Positions 26,396 through 36,247 of a DNA stretch of 64,000 nt are shown here, piece by piece; positions within the stretch are counted from its first letter, which is position 1; each line of letters starts with the position of its first letter. The DNA is taken from NCBI RefSeq assembly GCF_029892515.1, contig NZ_JARXVF010000001.1:744001-808000 (forward strand), read 5' to 3'. The position numbers and the translations under genes were made by a program. The DNA comes from Pseudaminobacter soli (ex Li et al. 2025). GTDB taxonomy: Bacteria; Pseudomonadota; Alphaproteobacteria; Rhizobiales; Rhizobiaceae. The notes under the pieces are model-generated. The model had not been told where the DNA came from and ran no database searches. It was given only the letters and a program-made list of their open reading frames with translations.

Positions 26396-27388
26396 ATGTT
26401 GACGAAGAAACTCCTCGGAATTTCGGCAGTAATCTTGGCGCTCGGCTCGACAGCCCAGGCTGACGAAGGCGGCGTCAGCTTCTGGCTCCCGGGCCTCTAC
26501 GGAAGCTTCTCAGCAGTGCCCGGCGAACCCGGCTGGTCGTTCGCGACCATCTACTACCACACTTCGGTCAGCGCGGGCGCGGATGCCGAGTTCACGCGCG
26601 GCGGCCGAGGCGTGGTCGATGTGGGGTTAAGCGGACGCGGAGACCTGGTTTTCTTCGGCCCCACTTACACATTCCACGATCCCTTATGGGGCGGTCAGGC
26701 AGCAATCAGTGTCCTGGGTGCTGGGGGGCGCAATCAGGCGGCCGTCGATGCAACTTTGACTGGGCCACGGGGCAACACGATCTCGGGACATAGAAGCGAG
26801 GCCCTGACGTCATTTGGCGACGTCATTCCGGAATTCACGCTGAGGTGGAACAAGGGCGTCAATAACTTCATGACCTACCTCACGGGGGACATCCCTGTCG
26901 GCAACTACAATCCGGATCGGCTTGTCAATCTCGGCCTCGGCCATGGAGCGATCGACGCTGGGGCCGGCTACACCTATCTCGACACGAAAAGCGGCCGCGA
27001 GTTCTCGATCGTCGGCGGCCTGACCTACAATTTCGAAAATCCCGACACGAACTACAAGAACGGCGTGGACGGCCACATAGACTGGGCGGCCTCGCAGTTC
27101 CTGAATGAGCACCTGCATCTCGGCGTGGTAGGCTACGCGTACCAGCAACTTTCTGGCGACAGCGGCCAGGGCGCCGTGCTTGGTTCCTTCGAGTCGAGGG
27201 TCTTCGGCATCGGCCCGCAGATCGGCTACAAGTTCGACGTCAACGACAAGACCGCGGGATATGTGAATCTCAAGGGCTACTACGAGTTCGGCGCGAAAAA
27301 CCGTCCCGATGGATGGAATCTCTGGCTGACCCTATCGTTTTCGCCGGCACCAAAGAAAAAGAGCACCAGCGACACTGAAGGAGGCTGA
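26396..27388 (+). CDS. SphA-like outer-membrane beta-barrel protein
   Basis: A 330-residue protein with a signal peptide (MLTKKLLGISAVILALGSTA, cleavage likely after AQA near residue 22). The mature part has regularly spaced amphipathic strands with aromatic ends (SFATIYYHTSV, FFGPTYTFHD, FSIVGGLTYNFENP, GYVNLKGYYEFG) and closes with NLWLTLSFSP, as expected for a small outer-membrane barrel. It resembles the SphA / MetA-pathway phenol-degradation transporter family, proposed to admit hydrophobic substrates. GGAAGGGCAAGG precedes the ATG. It is divergent from sulfatase B, so it is a plausible uptake or display partner for the sulfatases; the link is inferred from position. Confidence 0.82.
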   Translation: MLTKKLLGISAVILALGSTAQADEGGVSFWLPGLYGSFSAVPGEPGWSFATIYYHTSVSAGADAEFTRGGRGVVDVGLSGRGDLVFFGPTYTFHDPLWGGQAAISVLGAGGRNQAAVDATLTGPRGNTISGHRSEALTSFGDVIPEFTLRWNKGVNNFMTYLTGDIPVGNYNPDRLVNLGLGHGAIDAGAGYTYLDTKSGREFSIVGGLTYNFENPDTNYKNGVDGHIDWAASQFLNEHLHLGVVGYAYQQLSGDSGQGAVLGSFESRVFGIGPQIGYKFDVNDKTAGYVNLKGYYEFGAKNRPDGWNLWLTLSFSPAPKKKSTSDTEGG

Positions 27389-27471
27389 GTTCCTCGCCTA
27401 AGACAGGCTCGTCGTCTTGGACAAGTTGACGGGTCCCCCCTTCACCAGTCGATAACCGCTTCCGCGCGCCC

Positions 27472-30400
27472 TTAGCTCGCCTCGCGGATGCGCTCCGCGG
27501 TCTGCAGATCCACCGAAACCAACGTACTGACCCCCTGCTCGGCCATGGTGACGCCGAACAGGCGGTTCATGCGCGCCATGGTGATGGGGTTATGCGTGAT
27601 GATGACGAAGCGCGTCTCGGTGGTACGCGCCATCTCGTCCATCAGGTTGCAGAAGCGCTCGACATTGTGGTCGTCGAGCGGCGCGTCCACCTCGTCCAGC
27701 ACGCAGATCGGCGCGGGATTGGTGAGGAACACGGCGAAGATCAGCGCCATGGCCGTCAGCGCCTGCTCGCCACCCGAAAGCAGCGTCATGGTCTGAGGCT
27801 TCTTGCCGGGCGGGCGAGCGAGGATTTCGAGCCCCGCTTCCAGCGGATCGTCCGACTCGATCAGTTGCAACTCAGCGGTGCCACCGCCGAAGAGATGCGT
27901 GAACAGCCGCTTGAACTCGACATTGACCTTGTCGAAGGCGGCAAGCAGGCGCTCGCGGCCCTCGCGATTGAGGCTCTGGATCGCCTGGCGCAGCTTGCGG
28001 ATCGCCTCGATGACGTCGTCGCGCTCCGAAACGATTGCATCGTGGCGCTCGGAAAGCTCGCGCTGCTCTTCCTCCGCGCGCAAATTGACCGCACCCAGCC
28101 GCTCGCGCTCGATCTTGAGGCGCTCCAGCCGCCGTTCGACCTCGCCTGCGTCGGGCAGCGGATCGTCGGCTTCGAGGCCGGTGTGGCGGATGACGAGATG
28201 CGGCGCGGCGTTCAGCGCTTCATGAATGCGCCCCTCGATCTCCTTGCGGCGATCATCAGCCGCGGTCAGCCGCTCCTCGGCACGGCCGCGGGCCTCGCGC
28301 GCTTCCGACAGCCCTTGAATGGCTTCGGTCGCGGCCCTGTCCAGAACCGATTGCCGGTTTTCAGCTTCCTGTAGCCGGTCGGCGACTTCCTTGCGCTCGG
28401 CCTCCGCCTTCGACAGCTGCGTAAGCAGGCTGCGCCGGCGCTCGTCGATCTCATCGGGCGCGTCGATCAGCCTCTCGCGCTCCTCGGCCGCCTCGGCCTG
28501 CCGCTCATGCAGCGAGGCGATGTGGCCAGCGGCGTTTTCGGCGCGCAGCATCCAGTTGCGGCGCTCGACCACGATGGCATCGAGCCGGCGCGTGCGCGCC
28601 TCGGCCTCGCGCGTCAGCCCGTCATGGATGGCGCGGGCGTCGGCCACCGCGGCACGGTCACGCGCGACTTGTGCGCCGGCCTGGTCGAGCCGCGACTGCA
28701 GGTCGCTAAGGTCCGGCGCGTCCGCCAGCGTTTCCTCGGCTTCGATATATGCAGCGGCGGCTTCCTCGTGATCCGCCTCGATGCGGGCGCGCGCCTCGTC
28801 GAGCGCGGCGCGGCGGCTGGAAAGTTCGCCGGCTGCCTTCTCCGCTTTCGCCAGCGCATCGCGCGCCTGGTCGAGGGCATGCTGCGCGTCGCGCCAGGCC
28901 TGACGCGACTGGCGCTCTTCTTCGATGAGCCGGCGGACGTCAGCCTCAGCGTCAGCCAACGCCTGCTCGGCCGCGCGCACCTTCGCGCCAGCCTCGATGG
29001 CTTCGGCGTCGAGTTCTGCTAGCCGGTTCTTCTGGGCAAGTCGCTGCGCGGCAGCGGTCGGCGCATCGGCACTTGCGGTGAAACCGTCCCAGCGCCACAG
29101 CGCGCCGTCGCGGCTGACCAGCCGCTGCCCCGGCGCCAGCCGCGCCTGAAGGCGCTGCCCCTCGCCCGGCTCCACGATGCCGATCTGCGCCAGACGCCGC
29201 GCCAGCTGTTTTGGCGCACGGACCACCGTCGCCAGGCTCCGCACGCCTTCCGGCAGGGTCGGATCGCTAGGTGCTGCTTGCGCATCACCCCAATGCACCG
29301 GCGCGCTTTGGTCGAGAGGCACGTCGAGGTCTTCGCCAAGGGCTGCACCAAGCGCCATCTCGAAACCACGATCGACGCTGATCTGCTCGAGCACCGCCGG
29401 GAAAAGATCGCCACTTGTGGCGCTCAGGATCTTGGCCAGCGTGCGCGCTTCGGTTTCGATCTCGGCCAGCGCTGCGCGCGCCTGCTGCAGCGGTGGGCGG
29501 GCGGCGGCCTCAGTGGCACGCGCCTCGGCCACCATCCGCTCGGCTTCGCCGGCGCCCAGCTCCGCTTCTTCAAGAGCAGCGGCGGCTTCGTCCGCCAAAA
29601 ACTTCTTCTCGGCCGGATCGGCAAGGCCCGCGATACGCGACGCGATCTCCGAAACCTCCCGGTCGACTTCGGCCAGTTGCCGCGCGAAGCGGTCGCGCCG
29701 CTCGGCCGTCTCGCGCAATGCGCGTTCGAATTGGGTGCGCGAGGCCGCTGCCTCTGCCCGCTCGGCCGTCAGCCTGGAAAGTGCCGCTTCGCTCTGCTGA
29801 AGCGTGGCGGTCGCATCCTCGAAGGCAGCGCTTGTCGCGATCTCGCGTTCTTCGGCGCCATCGTTTTCGGCCTTCAGCGTTTCCTCTTCCTCGGCAAGGC
29901 GCGAGAGGATGTCGGCATTGTCGCTGACGAGCTGTTCCTCGCGGGCAATGTCGGCGTCGAGCTGTTGCAGGCGGCGTTCGAGTTCGACCTGCCGCGCCTT
30001 GACGCGGTTTGCCTCCTCCTCGATCTGCGTGCGGGCGATGGTGAGCCGCTGGAAGATCGCGGCGGCCGCAGCCTCGGCCTCGCGCAGTTCGGGCAGGCGG
30101 TGCGCGCCGATGGCCTGCTCCTTGGCGGCCGTCATCTGGGCGGCGGCGCGATCGCCAACGAGCGAGGTTGCGGTGGCGAGCGCCGAACGCGCCTCGCCCT
30201 CCTGGGTCTTGGCCTGCACCCAGCGCAGATGCAGCAACGTGGCCTCCGCCTTGCGGATGTCCGCCGACAGGTTCTTGAAGCGCGCGGCCTGCCGTGCCTG
30301 ACGCTTCAGGCTTTCGATCTGGCCTTCGAGCTCGCCCACCACGTCGTCGAGGCGCTCGAGGTTTTGTTCGGCGGCGCGGAGGCGCAGTTCCGCCTCGTGG

Positions 30401-30930
30401 CGGCGGGTATGCAGGCCCGAAATGCCGGCGGCTTCTTCGAGAAGCGCACGGCGCGCCTGCGGCTTTGCCTGGATCAACTCGCCAATGCGCCCCTGCCCCA
30501 CCATGGAGGGCGAGCGCGCGCCGGTCGACTGGTCGGCGAACAGAAGCTGCACGTCCTTGGCGCGTGCTTCCTTACCGTTGATGCGATAGACCGAACCCGC
30601 CTCGCGCTCGATGCGGCGCGACACCTGCAGTTCGTCGGCCTCGTTGAAGGCCGGAGGGGCGGTGCGGTCGGTATTGTCGAGGAAAAGCGTGACTTCAGCC
30701 GTGTTGCGGGCCGGGCGCGTGTTGGAGCCCGAGAAGATCACGTCGTCCATGCCCGAGGCGCGCATGTTCTTGTATGAGCTTTCGCCCATCACCCAGCGCA
30801 GCGCCTCGACCAGATTGGACTTGCCGCAGCCATTCGGCCCGACGATGCCCGTCAGGCCGCGTTCGATCACGAACTCGCCCGGTTCGACGAAGGATTTGAA
30901 ACCGAGAAGGCGCAGGCGGGAAAATTTCAT
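27472..30930 (-). CDS. smc: Chromosome segregation protein SMC
   Basis: An 1152-residue SMC ATPase that organises and compacts the chromosome with ScpA/ScpB. Walker A is GPNGCGKSN near residue 32; long coiled coils flank a hinge at about 510-640; the ABC signature LLSGGEQALTAMALIF is near residue 1053, followed by Walker B PICVLDEVDAPLD. Length is normal. It follows the DsbA-like lipoprotein gene by 60 bases on the same strand. The sequence is very rich in Ala/Glu/Arg, which produces long meaningless frames on the other strand. Confidence 0.98.
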   Translation of the reverse strand: MKFSRLRLLGFKSFVEPGEFVIERGLTGIVGPNGCGKSNLVEALRWVMGESSYKNMRASGMDDVIFSGSNTRPARNTAEVTLFLDNTDRTAPPAFNEADELQVSRRIEREAGSVYRINGKEARAKDVQLLFADQSTGARSPSMVGQGRIGELIQAKPQARRALLEEAAGISGLHTRRHEAELRLRAAEQNLERLDDVVGELEGQIESLKRQARQAARFKNLSADIRKAEATLLHLRWVQAKTQEGEARSALATATSLVGDRAAAQMTAAKEQAIGAHRLPELREAEAAAAAIFQRLTIARTQIEEEANRVKARQVELERRLQQLDADIAREEQLVSDNADILSRLAEEEETLKAENDGAEEREIATSAAFEDATATLQQSEAALSRLTAERAEAAASRTQFERALRETAERRDRFARQLAEVDREVSEIASRIAGLADPAEKKFLADEAAAALEEAELGAGEAERMVAEARATEAAARPPLQQARAALAEIETEARTLAKILSATSGDLFPAVLEQISVDRGFEMALGAALGEDLDVPLDQSAPVHWGDAQAAPSDPTLPEGVRSLATVVRAPKQLARRLAQIGIVEPGEGQRLQARLAPGQRLVSRDGALWRWDGFTASADAPTAAAQRLAQKNRLAELDAEAIEAGAKVRAAEQALADAEADVRRLIEEERQSRQAWRDAQHALDQARDALAKAEKAAGELSSRRAALDEARARIEADHEEAAAAYIEAEETLADAPDLSDLQSRLDQAGAQVARDRAAVADARAIHDGLTREAEARTRRLDAIVVERRNWMLRAENAAGHIASLHERQAEAAEERERLIDAPDEIDERRRSLLTQLSKAEAERKEVADRLQEAENRQSVLDRAATEAIQGLSEAREARGRAEERLTAADDRRKEIEGRIHEALNAAPHLVIRHTGLEADDPLPDAGEVERRLERLKIERERLGAVNLRAEEEQRELSERHDAIVSERDDVIEAIRKLRQAIQSLNREGRERLLAAFDKVNVEFKRLFTHLFGGGTAELQLIESDDPLEAGLEILARPPGKKPQTMTLLSGGEQALTAMALIFAVFLTNPAPICVLDEVDAPLDDHNVERFCNLMDEMARTTETRFVIITHNPITMARMNRLFGVTMAEQGVSTLVSVDLQTAERIREAS

Positions 30931-30990
30931 GCGCGCGGTCCCGCGACCGCAGGCGTGCCGGAGCGCAGGCGCCCCGGCCTAGCCGAGCCC

Positions 30991-31671
30991 TTAGAGCATG
31001 CCGTCGATAATCGCCGACATATCCTCAATCGACATAGCCCCTTTGTACATTTTCCCATTGATGAAGAAGCTTGGGGTGGAGTCCACGCCAAATTCATCCG
31101 CACCACGCTTCTGTACTGCTCTGACATCGTCCAGAAGTTTCTGGTCAGTCAAGCAGGCCTCGAAGGACTCCTGTGAAAAACCGGCCAGTTTGGCGATTTG
31201 AAGGAGCGCGGTCTTGGCATCCTGCACCGGCGCCCAGTTTTCCTGCTGCTTGAACAGCACTTCGACCATCGGGAAATAGTTGTCCTTCGAGCAGCGGGCA
31301 AGCATGAAGGCGGCTTCCGCGCGCGGGTCGAAGGGGAACTCGCGCAGGATGTAACGCACCTTGCCGGTGTCGATATACTTGGCCTTCAGCTCGGGGAAGG
31401 TCGTGTTGGCGAAGTGCGCGCAGTGGGTACAGGTCATCGAGGCATATTCGACCATGGTCACCGGCGCGTCGGCCTTGCCCATCACCTCGTCTGGCAGCGC
31501 GCCGGGCTGGAGCAGCTTGGCCATGTCAACCGTGCCCTGCGGCTGCGGCGCCTCGGCGGCATTGGCCGGGGTGACCGCGCCCGTATTGTCGCTGCAAGCA
31601 GCAAGCAACGCGACAGCCGGAACGGCGGCCAGGGAAGAAAGAACAGTCCTGCGTGAAATGGAACGGGTCAT
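30991..31671 (-). CDS. DsbA-family thiol-disulfide oxidoreductase lipoprotein
   Basis: A 226-residue exported thioredoxin-fold protein. The start at 31671 (AGGTGA upstream) gives MTRSISRRTVLSSLAAVPA and then a lipobox-like LLAAC near residue 27, so it is likely a lipoprotein, possibly Tat-routed because of the Arg pair. The active site is MTCTHCAHF, a CTHC motif. The cis-Pro loop is VDSTPSFFING. It oxidises or isomerises disulfides of envelope proteins. The gene order DUF721, DsbA-like, smc is common in Rhizobiales. Confidence 0.9.
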   Translation of the reverse strand: MTRSISRRTVLSSLAAVPAVALLAACSDNTGAVTPANAAEAPQPQGTVDMAKLLQPGALPDEVMGKADAPVTMVEYASMTCTHCAHFANTTFPELKAKYIDTGKVRYILREFPFDPRAEAAFMLARCSKDNYFPMVEVLFKQQENWAPVQDAKTALLQIAKLAGFSQESFEACLTDQKLLDDVRAVQKRGADEFGVDSTPSFFINGKMYKGAMSIEDMSAIIDGML

Positions 31672-31807
31672 GCGAATCACCTGCCTGCCGTTAGAGTGTG
31701 CGATGCCGAAGCAACCAAAAGCCAGAGTTGGCACGAATTAAGGCATCCAGTACGTCAATCCAATTACCAAATTTTTCGCAGCCAATCACGAATCCGCGAG
31801 AAAAATG

Positions 31808-32314
31808 TCAGGATTTTCTTTGTCTTGTGCCGATGATGGTGGCCCCCAGCCGTTCCAGTGAGGCGCGCAGACCTTCATCCTCGATCACGCCCACCGTTCC
31901 CGAGAGTTTTTTGCGTTCGACATCGGTCAGCTGGCGCGGCCGCGGCCTGGGTGCTGCGGTGTTGTTGGCGACCGGTTTCTGCACGATGCGCAAGCGGCCG
32001 ATGGCGTTAAAACCCAGGAAAGAGTTGACGCGGCCGATCACCTCGCCCGTCTCATGCTGCAGGTGCAGCGCAGCCATGCCTTCGCAAGCCACGATCAGCG
32101 TCGCCGGCTCGAAGGGATCGTCCTCATGCATCCTGCGCGGCCACTGGATCTTTTCGGGCCGCGTCTTGAGCGCAAGACGCGGGCCGACGATCTCTTCCCA
32201 AGATTGAACCAGCCCGACGGATATGCCCGCGCGCTTGCGCAGCACCGGGTCGAGAATTTCGGTGGCGAGATCGCTCACCGGAACGGGATTGCCGAGCGGC
32301 ACTTTCCCTGCCAT
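31808..32314 (-). CDS. DUF721 (DciA-related) domain protein
   Basis: A 168-residue protein with the DUF721 core: LDPVLRKRAGISVGLVQSWE, IVGPRLALKTRPEKIQWPR and LIVACEGMAALHLQHET. DUF721 proteins are related to DciA, a replicative-helicase operator in many bacteria; whether this one serves that role is not shown. The ATG at 32314 has GGAG seven bases ahead. It is divergent from mutY with 58 bases between the starts. Confidence 0.85.
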   Translation of the reverse strand: MAGKVPLGNPVPVSDLATEILDPVLRKRAGISVGLVQSWEEIVGPRLALKTRPEKIQWPRRMHEDDPFEPATLIVACEGMAALHLQHETGEVIGRVNSFLGFNAIGRLRIVQKPVANNTAAPRPRPRQLTDVERKKLSGTVGVIEDEGLRASLERLGATIIGTRQRKS

Positions 32315-32372
32315 GTGCGTTCTCCAGATTAATCCGCGCCCGCGCGGCAGGCGCATAGCGTTCCGGCGATCA

Positions 32373-33506
32373 ATGGCATCAGCAGGCACATCCCGCAAGA
32401 GCGACGACGCGAAGCTCCCAACGATCGCGCAGCACCTGCTTGCCTGGTACGACGACAACCACCGCGAACTGCCCTGGCGCACGGCCCCGCGCGACCTTGC
32501 GGCAGGCGTGCGGCCCGATCCCTACCGCGTCTGGCTGTCGGAAATCATGCTGCAGCAGACGACCGTCGAGGCCGTAAAACCCTATTTCCGCGCCTTCCTC
32601 GAAAAATGGCCGACGGTCGAGGCTCTCGCTTCCGCCGAGAACGAGGAGGTGATGAAGGCCTGGGCCGGGCTCGGCTATTATTCTCGCGCCCGCAATCTCA
32701 AGGCTTGTGCCAATGCCGTGGCGGCCGCCGGCGGCGCCTTTCCCGATACGGAAGCGGGCCTGCGCGCCCTGCCCGGCATTGGCCCCTACACGGCCGCTGC
32801 GATTTCGGCGATCGCCTTCGACCGGCCGGCAGCGGTCATGGATGGCAATGTCGAGCGCGTGATGTCGCGCCTTTACATGATCGATACGCCCCTGCCCGAG
32901 GCCAAGCCGGAAATCCGCAGCCTTCTGGAAACGCTGGTGCCGAATGAGCGCCCCGGCGATTTTGCCCAGGCGATGATGGACCTCGGCGCCACCATCTGCA
33001 CCCCGCGCAGGCCGCGCTGCATGCTCTGCCCGCTGCGTGAGGAATGCCAGGTTCTCGGCAAGGCCGATCCGGAGTTTTATCCGGTGCGCGCGCCCAAGGC
33101 CGAAAAACCGTCGCGACGCGGTGCGGCCTTCGTCGCGGTTCGCGATGACGGCGCGGTCCTTTTGCGCAAGCGGCCGGAAAAAGGCCTGCTGGGCGGCATG
33201 ACCGAAGTGCCCACGACCAACTGGACCGCCCGTGTCGACGGGCTCACCACGGTCGACGCGGCTCCCTTCCCCGCCGACTGGCAGAAGGCCGGCAGCATCA
33301 GCCACGTCTTCACGCATTTTTCGCTTGAGTTACAAATCTTTCTTGCAACGGTTTCCGCCGACGCGGTCCCATCCGGGCATTTCTGGGCGACCGCCGACGC
33401 GCTCCACGGCGAGGCGCTGCCCACTGTCATGAAAAAGGCAATCGAAGCTGCGATACCCGGCGCGACTCGCAAGCCCCATTCCAACAGCCAGAAGAGGCCC
33501 AGATGA
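32373..33506 (+). CDS. mutY: A/G-specific adenine glycosylase
   Basis: A 377-residue base-excision repair enzyme that removes adenine opposite 8-oxoguanine. The catalytic Glu is in LSEIMLQQT; helix-hairpin-helix LPGIGPYTAAAI and catalytic Asp VMDGNVERV follow. The iron-sulfur cluster cysteines form C-x6-C-x2-C-x5-C in CTPRRPRCMLCPLREEC. A C-terminal NUDIX-like domain for 8-oxoG recognition starts near residue 235. The start at 32373 is picked because it leads straight into the conserved N-terminal helix; no strong ribosome-binding site is visible. Its TGA overlaps the next ATG. Confidence 0.96.
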   Translation: MASAGTSRKSDDAKLPTIAQHLLAWYDDNHRELPWRTAPRDLAAGVRPDPYRVWLSEIMLQQTTVEAVKPYFRAFLEKWPTVEALASAENEEVMKAWAGLGYYSRARNLKACANAVAAAGGAFPDTEAGLRALPGIGPYTAAAISAIAFDRPAAVMDGNVERVMSRLYMIDTPLPEAKPEIRSLLETLVPNERPGDFAQAMMDLGATICTPRRPRCMLCPLREECQVLGKADPEFYPVRAPKAEKPSRRGAAFVAVRDDGAVLLRKRPEKGLLGGMTEVPTTNWTARVDGLTTVDAAPFPADWQKAGSISHVFTHFSLELQIFLATVSADAVPSGHFWATADALHGEALPTVMKKAIEAAIPGATRKPHSNSQKRPR

Positions 33507-34114
33507 CCGAAATCCGCCACATCGTGTTCGACGTCGGCAAGGTGCTGATCCATTACGATCCGAACCTGCCGTTCAGCCGGTTGATCCCGGACGAGGCCGA
33601 ACGCAAGAGGTTCTTCGAGACGGTCTGCACCAACGACTGGAACATCGAGCAGGATCGCGGGCGAAGCTGGGAGGAAGCCGAGGCGTTGCTCATCGCAGAG
33701 TTTCCCGACCACGAAGACAACATCCGCAACTTCCGCCGCCATTGGCACGAAATGGTGCCGCACGCCTATGACGACAGCGTCGAACTCATGCAAGCGCTGA
33801 TCGACAAGGGTCACGACGTGACCATCCTGTCCAATTGGGCAAAGGATACTTTTGTGGAGGCGCGTGGTCGTTTCCCGTTCCTCGAAAGGCCGCGCGGCAT
33901 CACCGTGTCGGGCGAGATCGGCATGATCAAGCCTGACCGCGCCATCTACGACCTCCACGCGGCAACCTTCGGGCTGGAGCCCGCCGCCACGATCTTCATC
34001 GACGACAGCCAGAAGAATGTCGACGGCGCAAAGGCTGCGGGCTGGCAGGCGGTGCTGTTCCGCGACGCCAAAACGCTCGAGGAGGACCTCGAGCGCTTCG
34101 GGATCAGCCGGTGA
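33503..34114 (+). CDS. HAD-superfamily hydrolase (HAD-IA type)
   Basis: A 203-residue phosphatase-like HAD protein with start overlapping the mutY stop (ATGA), so translationally coupled. Motif I is degenerate in its opening: VFDVGKVLIHYDPN keeps the nucleophile Asp but has Gly where the second Asp normally stands. Motif II is TILSNWA, motif III lysine is in MIKPDRAIYD, and motif IV is IFIDDSQKNVDGA. Similar proteins hydrolyse haloacids or small phosphates; the missing second Asp suits haloacid-dehalogenase-like chemistry more than phosphatase. Substrate unknown. Confidence 0.88.
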   Translation: MTEIRHIVFDVGKVLIHYDPNLPFSRLIPDEAERKRFFETVCTNDWNIEQDRGRSWEEAEALLIAEFPDHEDNIRNFRRHWHEMVPHAYDDSVELMQALIDKGHDVTILSNWAKDTFVEARGRFPFLERPRGITVSGEIGMIKPDRAIYDLHAATFGLEPAATIFIDDSQKNVDGAKAAGWQAVLFRDAKTLEEDLERFGISR

Positions 34115-34161
34115 CTGGAACCCCGGCCCATCTATAGCACTTGAGCTTCGGGCGCGGCAGG

Positions 34162-35295
<1,134 letters not shown>

Positions 35296-35320
35296 TCAAG
35301 CACCCGGGTTACAAGTTACT

Positions 35321-35356
35321 GTTTACACCCTGTTATGGTTACCGATTAGCGTAAAC
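35321..35356 (-). promoter_or_regulatory. Putative ccrM control region with CtrA-like half-site
   Basis: On the minus strand upstream of ccrM the sequence reads GGTAACCATAAC, where GTAACCAT differs by one base from the TTAACCAT CtrA half-site. GTTTAC (35321-35326) and GTAAAC (35351-35356) form an inverted pair around it. CtrA control of ccrM is established in relatives; binding here is inferred. Confidence 0.35.
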
Positions 35357-35490
35357 ATTTAGTGAAGCCGGCTCCGAAATTGCCGACCACAGGTTGTCAG
35401 GTTTGCGGATTGGGTGCCCATGGTGTATGCCGCCCGGCGAACCTACATAAGCCGCTTGCGGCCATTTCCTCCCCAATTTCCCGGATTGCC

Positions 35491-36180
35491 ATGACACAGC
35501 CAGACCTTGTCATTTTCGATTGCGACGGCGTTCTCGTCGATTCAGAAATCATCGCCGCCCGCGTCGAGGCAGACCTTCTGACTGCCGCCGGCTTCCCGAT
35601 TTCGGCCGAGGAACTGGCCGAGGTCTATGCCGGCCTGACGTTCAAGGACATCATGCTGCGCATCGAGGAGCAATCGCAGATTCCGTTCCAGGCCTCGCTC
35701 ATCGAGCAGGCTGAAAAGCAGGTCGACCGCCGGCTGCAGGCAGAGGTCCGAGCCATCGAAGGCGCGCACGAAGCTGTGGCCGCCGTTGCGGTGCCCTTTT
35801 GCATCTGCTCGAACTCCAGCGCCGAAAGGCTGGACATGACGCTCGGCAAGACGCGCCTGTTGCCGTTCTTTTCGGGACGCATCTTCTCCGCGCTCGACAC
35901 GCCGACGAAGAAACCGAAGCCGGCCCCGGACGTATTCCTGCATGCGGCCAAGACGCTCGGCGCCGATCCGGCGCGCACTTTCGTTGTCGAGGATTCAGTA
36001 CATGGCGTCACCGGCGCTCGCGCGGCCGGCATGCGCGCCATCGGCTTCACCGGCGCATCGCACAGCTACCCCGGCCACGCAGACGCGCTGACCGAGGCCG
36101 GTGCGGAAACCGTCATCCGCCGCTGGGCGGATTTTTCGGGCGTTGTCGCCGCTTTGTCGGAATGGTCGGAAGACGCGTAA
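35491..36180 (+). CDS. HAD-family phosphatase (phosphoglycolate phosphatase-like)
   Basis: A 229-residue HAD-IA hydrolase. Motif I FDCDGVLVDSE is intact, motif II CICSNSSAERL, motif III KKPKPAPDVFLHA and motif IV VVEDSVHGVTGARAAG. The cap domain lies between residues 15 and 85. Such proteins dephosphorylate sugar phosphates or phosphoglycolate; the specific substrate is not readable. The ATG at 35491 starts the protein right before motif I; an upstream ATG at 35362 would add a Cys-rich stretch not seen in the family. Confidence 0.9.
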   Translation: MTQPDLVIFDCDGVLVDSEIIAARVEADLLTAAGFPISAEELAEVYAGLTFKDIMLRIEEQSQIPFQASLIEQAEKQVDRRLQAEVRAIEGAHEAVAAVAVPFCICSNSSAERLDMTLGKTRLLPFFSGRIFSALDTPTKKPKPAPDVFLHAAKTLGADPARTFVVEDSVHGVTGARAAGMRAIGFTGASHSYPGHADALTEAGAETVIRRWADFSGVVAALSEWSEDA

Positions 36181-36200
36181 TCCGCGTCTTCGCGTTAGAC

Positions 36201-36236
36201 CGCCCTGTCTGCGTCATCCGACCGGCAGGGCGTTTT
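36201..36236 (+). terminator. Rho-independent terminator after the HAD gene
   Basis: CGCCCTG (36201-36207) pairs with CAGGGCG (36226-36232), followed by TTTT. The loop is 18 bases. It sits 21 bases past the stop codon of the HAD gene and ahead of the convergent lipoprotein gene. Confidence 0.65.
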
Positions 36237-36247
36237 GGGGAGAGAGC

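Noticed and set aside
17984-27388. Sulfatase region as a recent mobile insertion
   Set aside because: It looks accessory, but no transposase, integrase, direct repeats or tRNA borders are visible, and GC content by eye is like the flanks except in intergenic parts.
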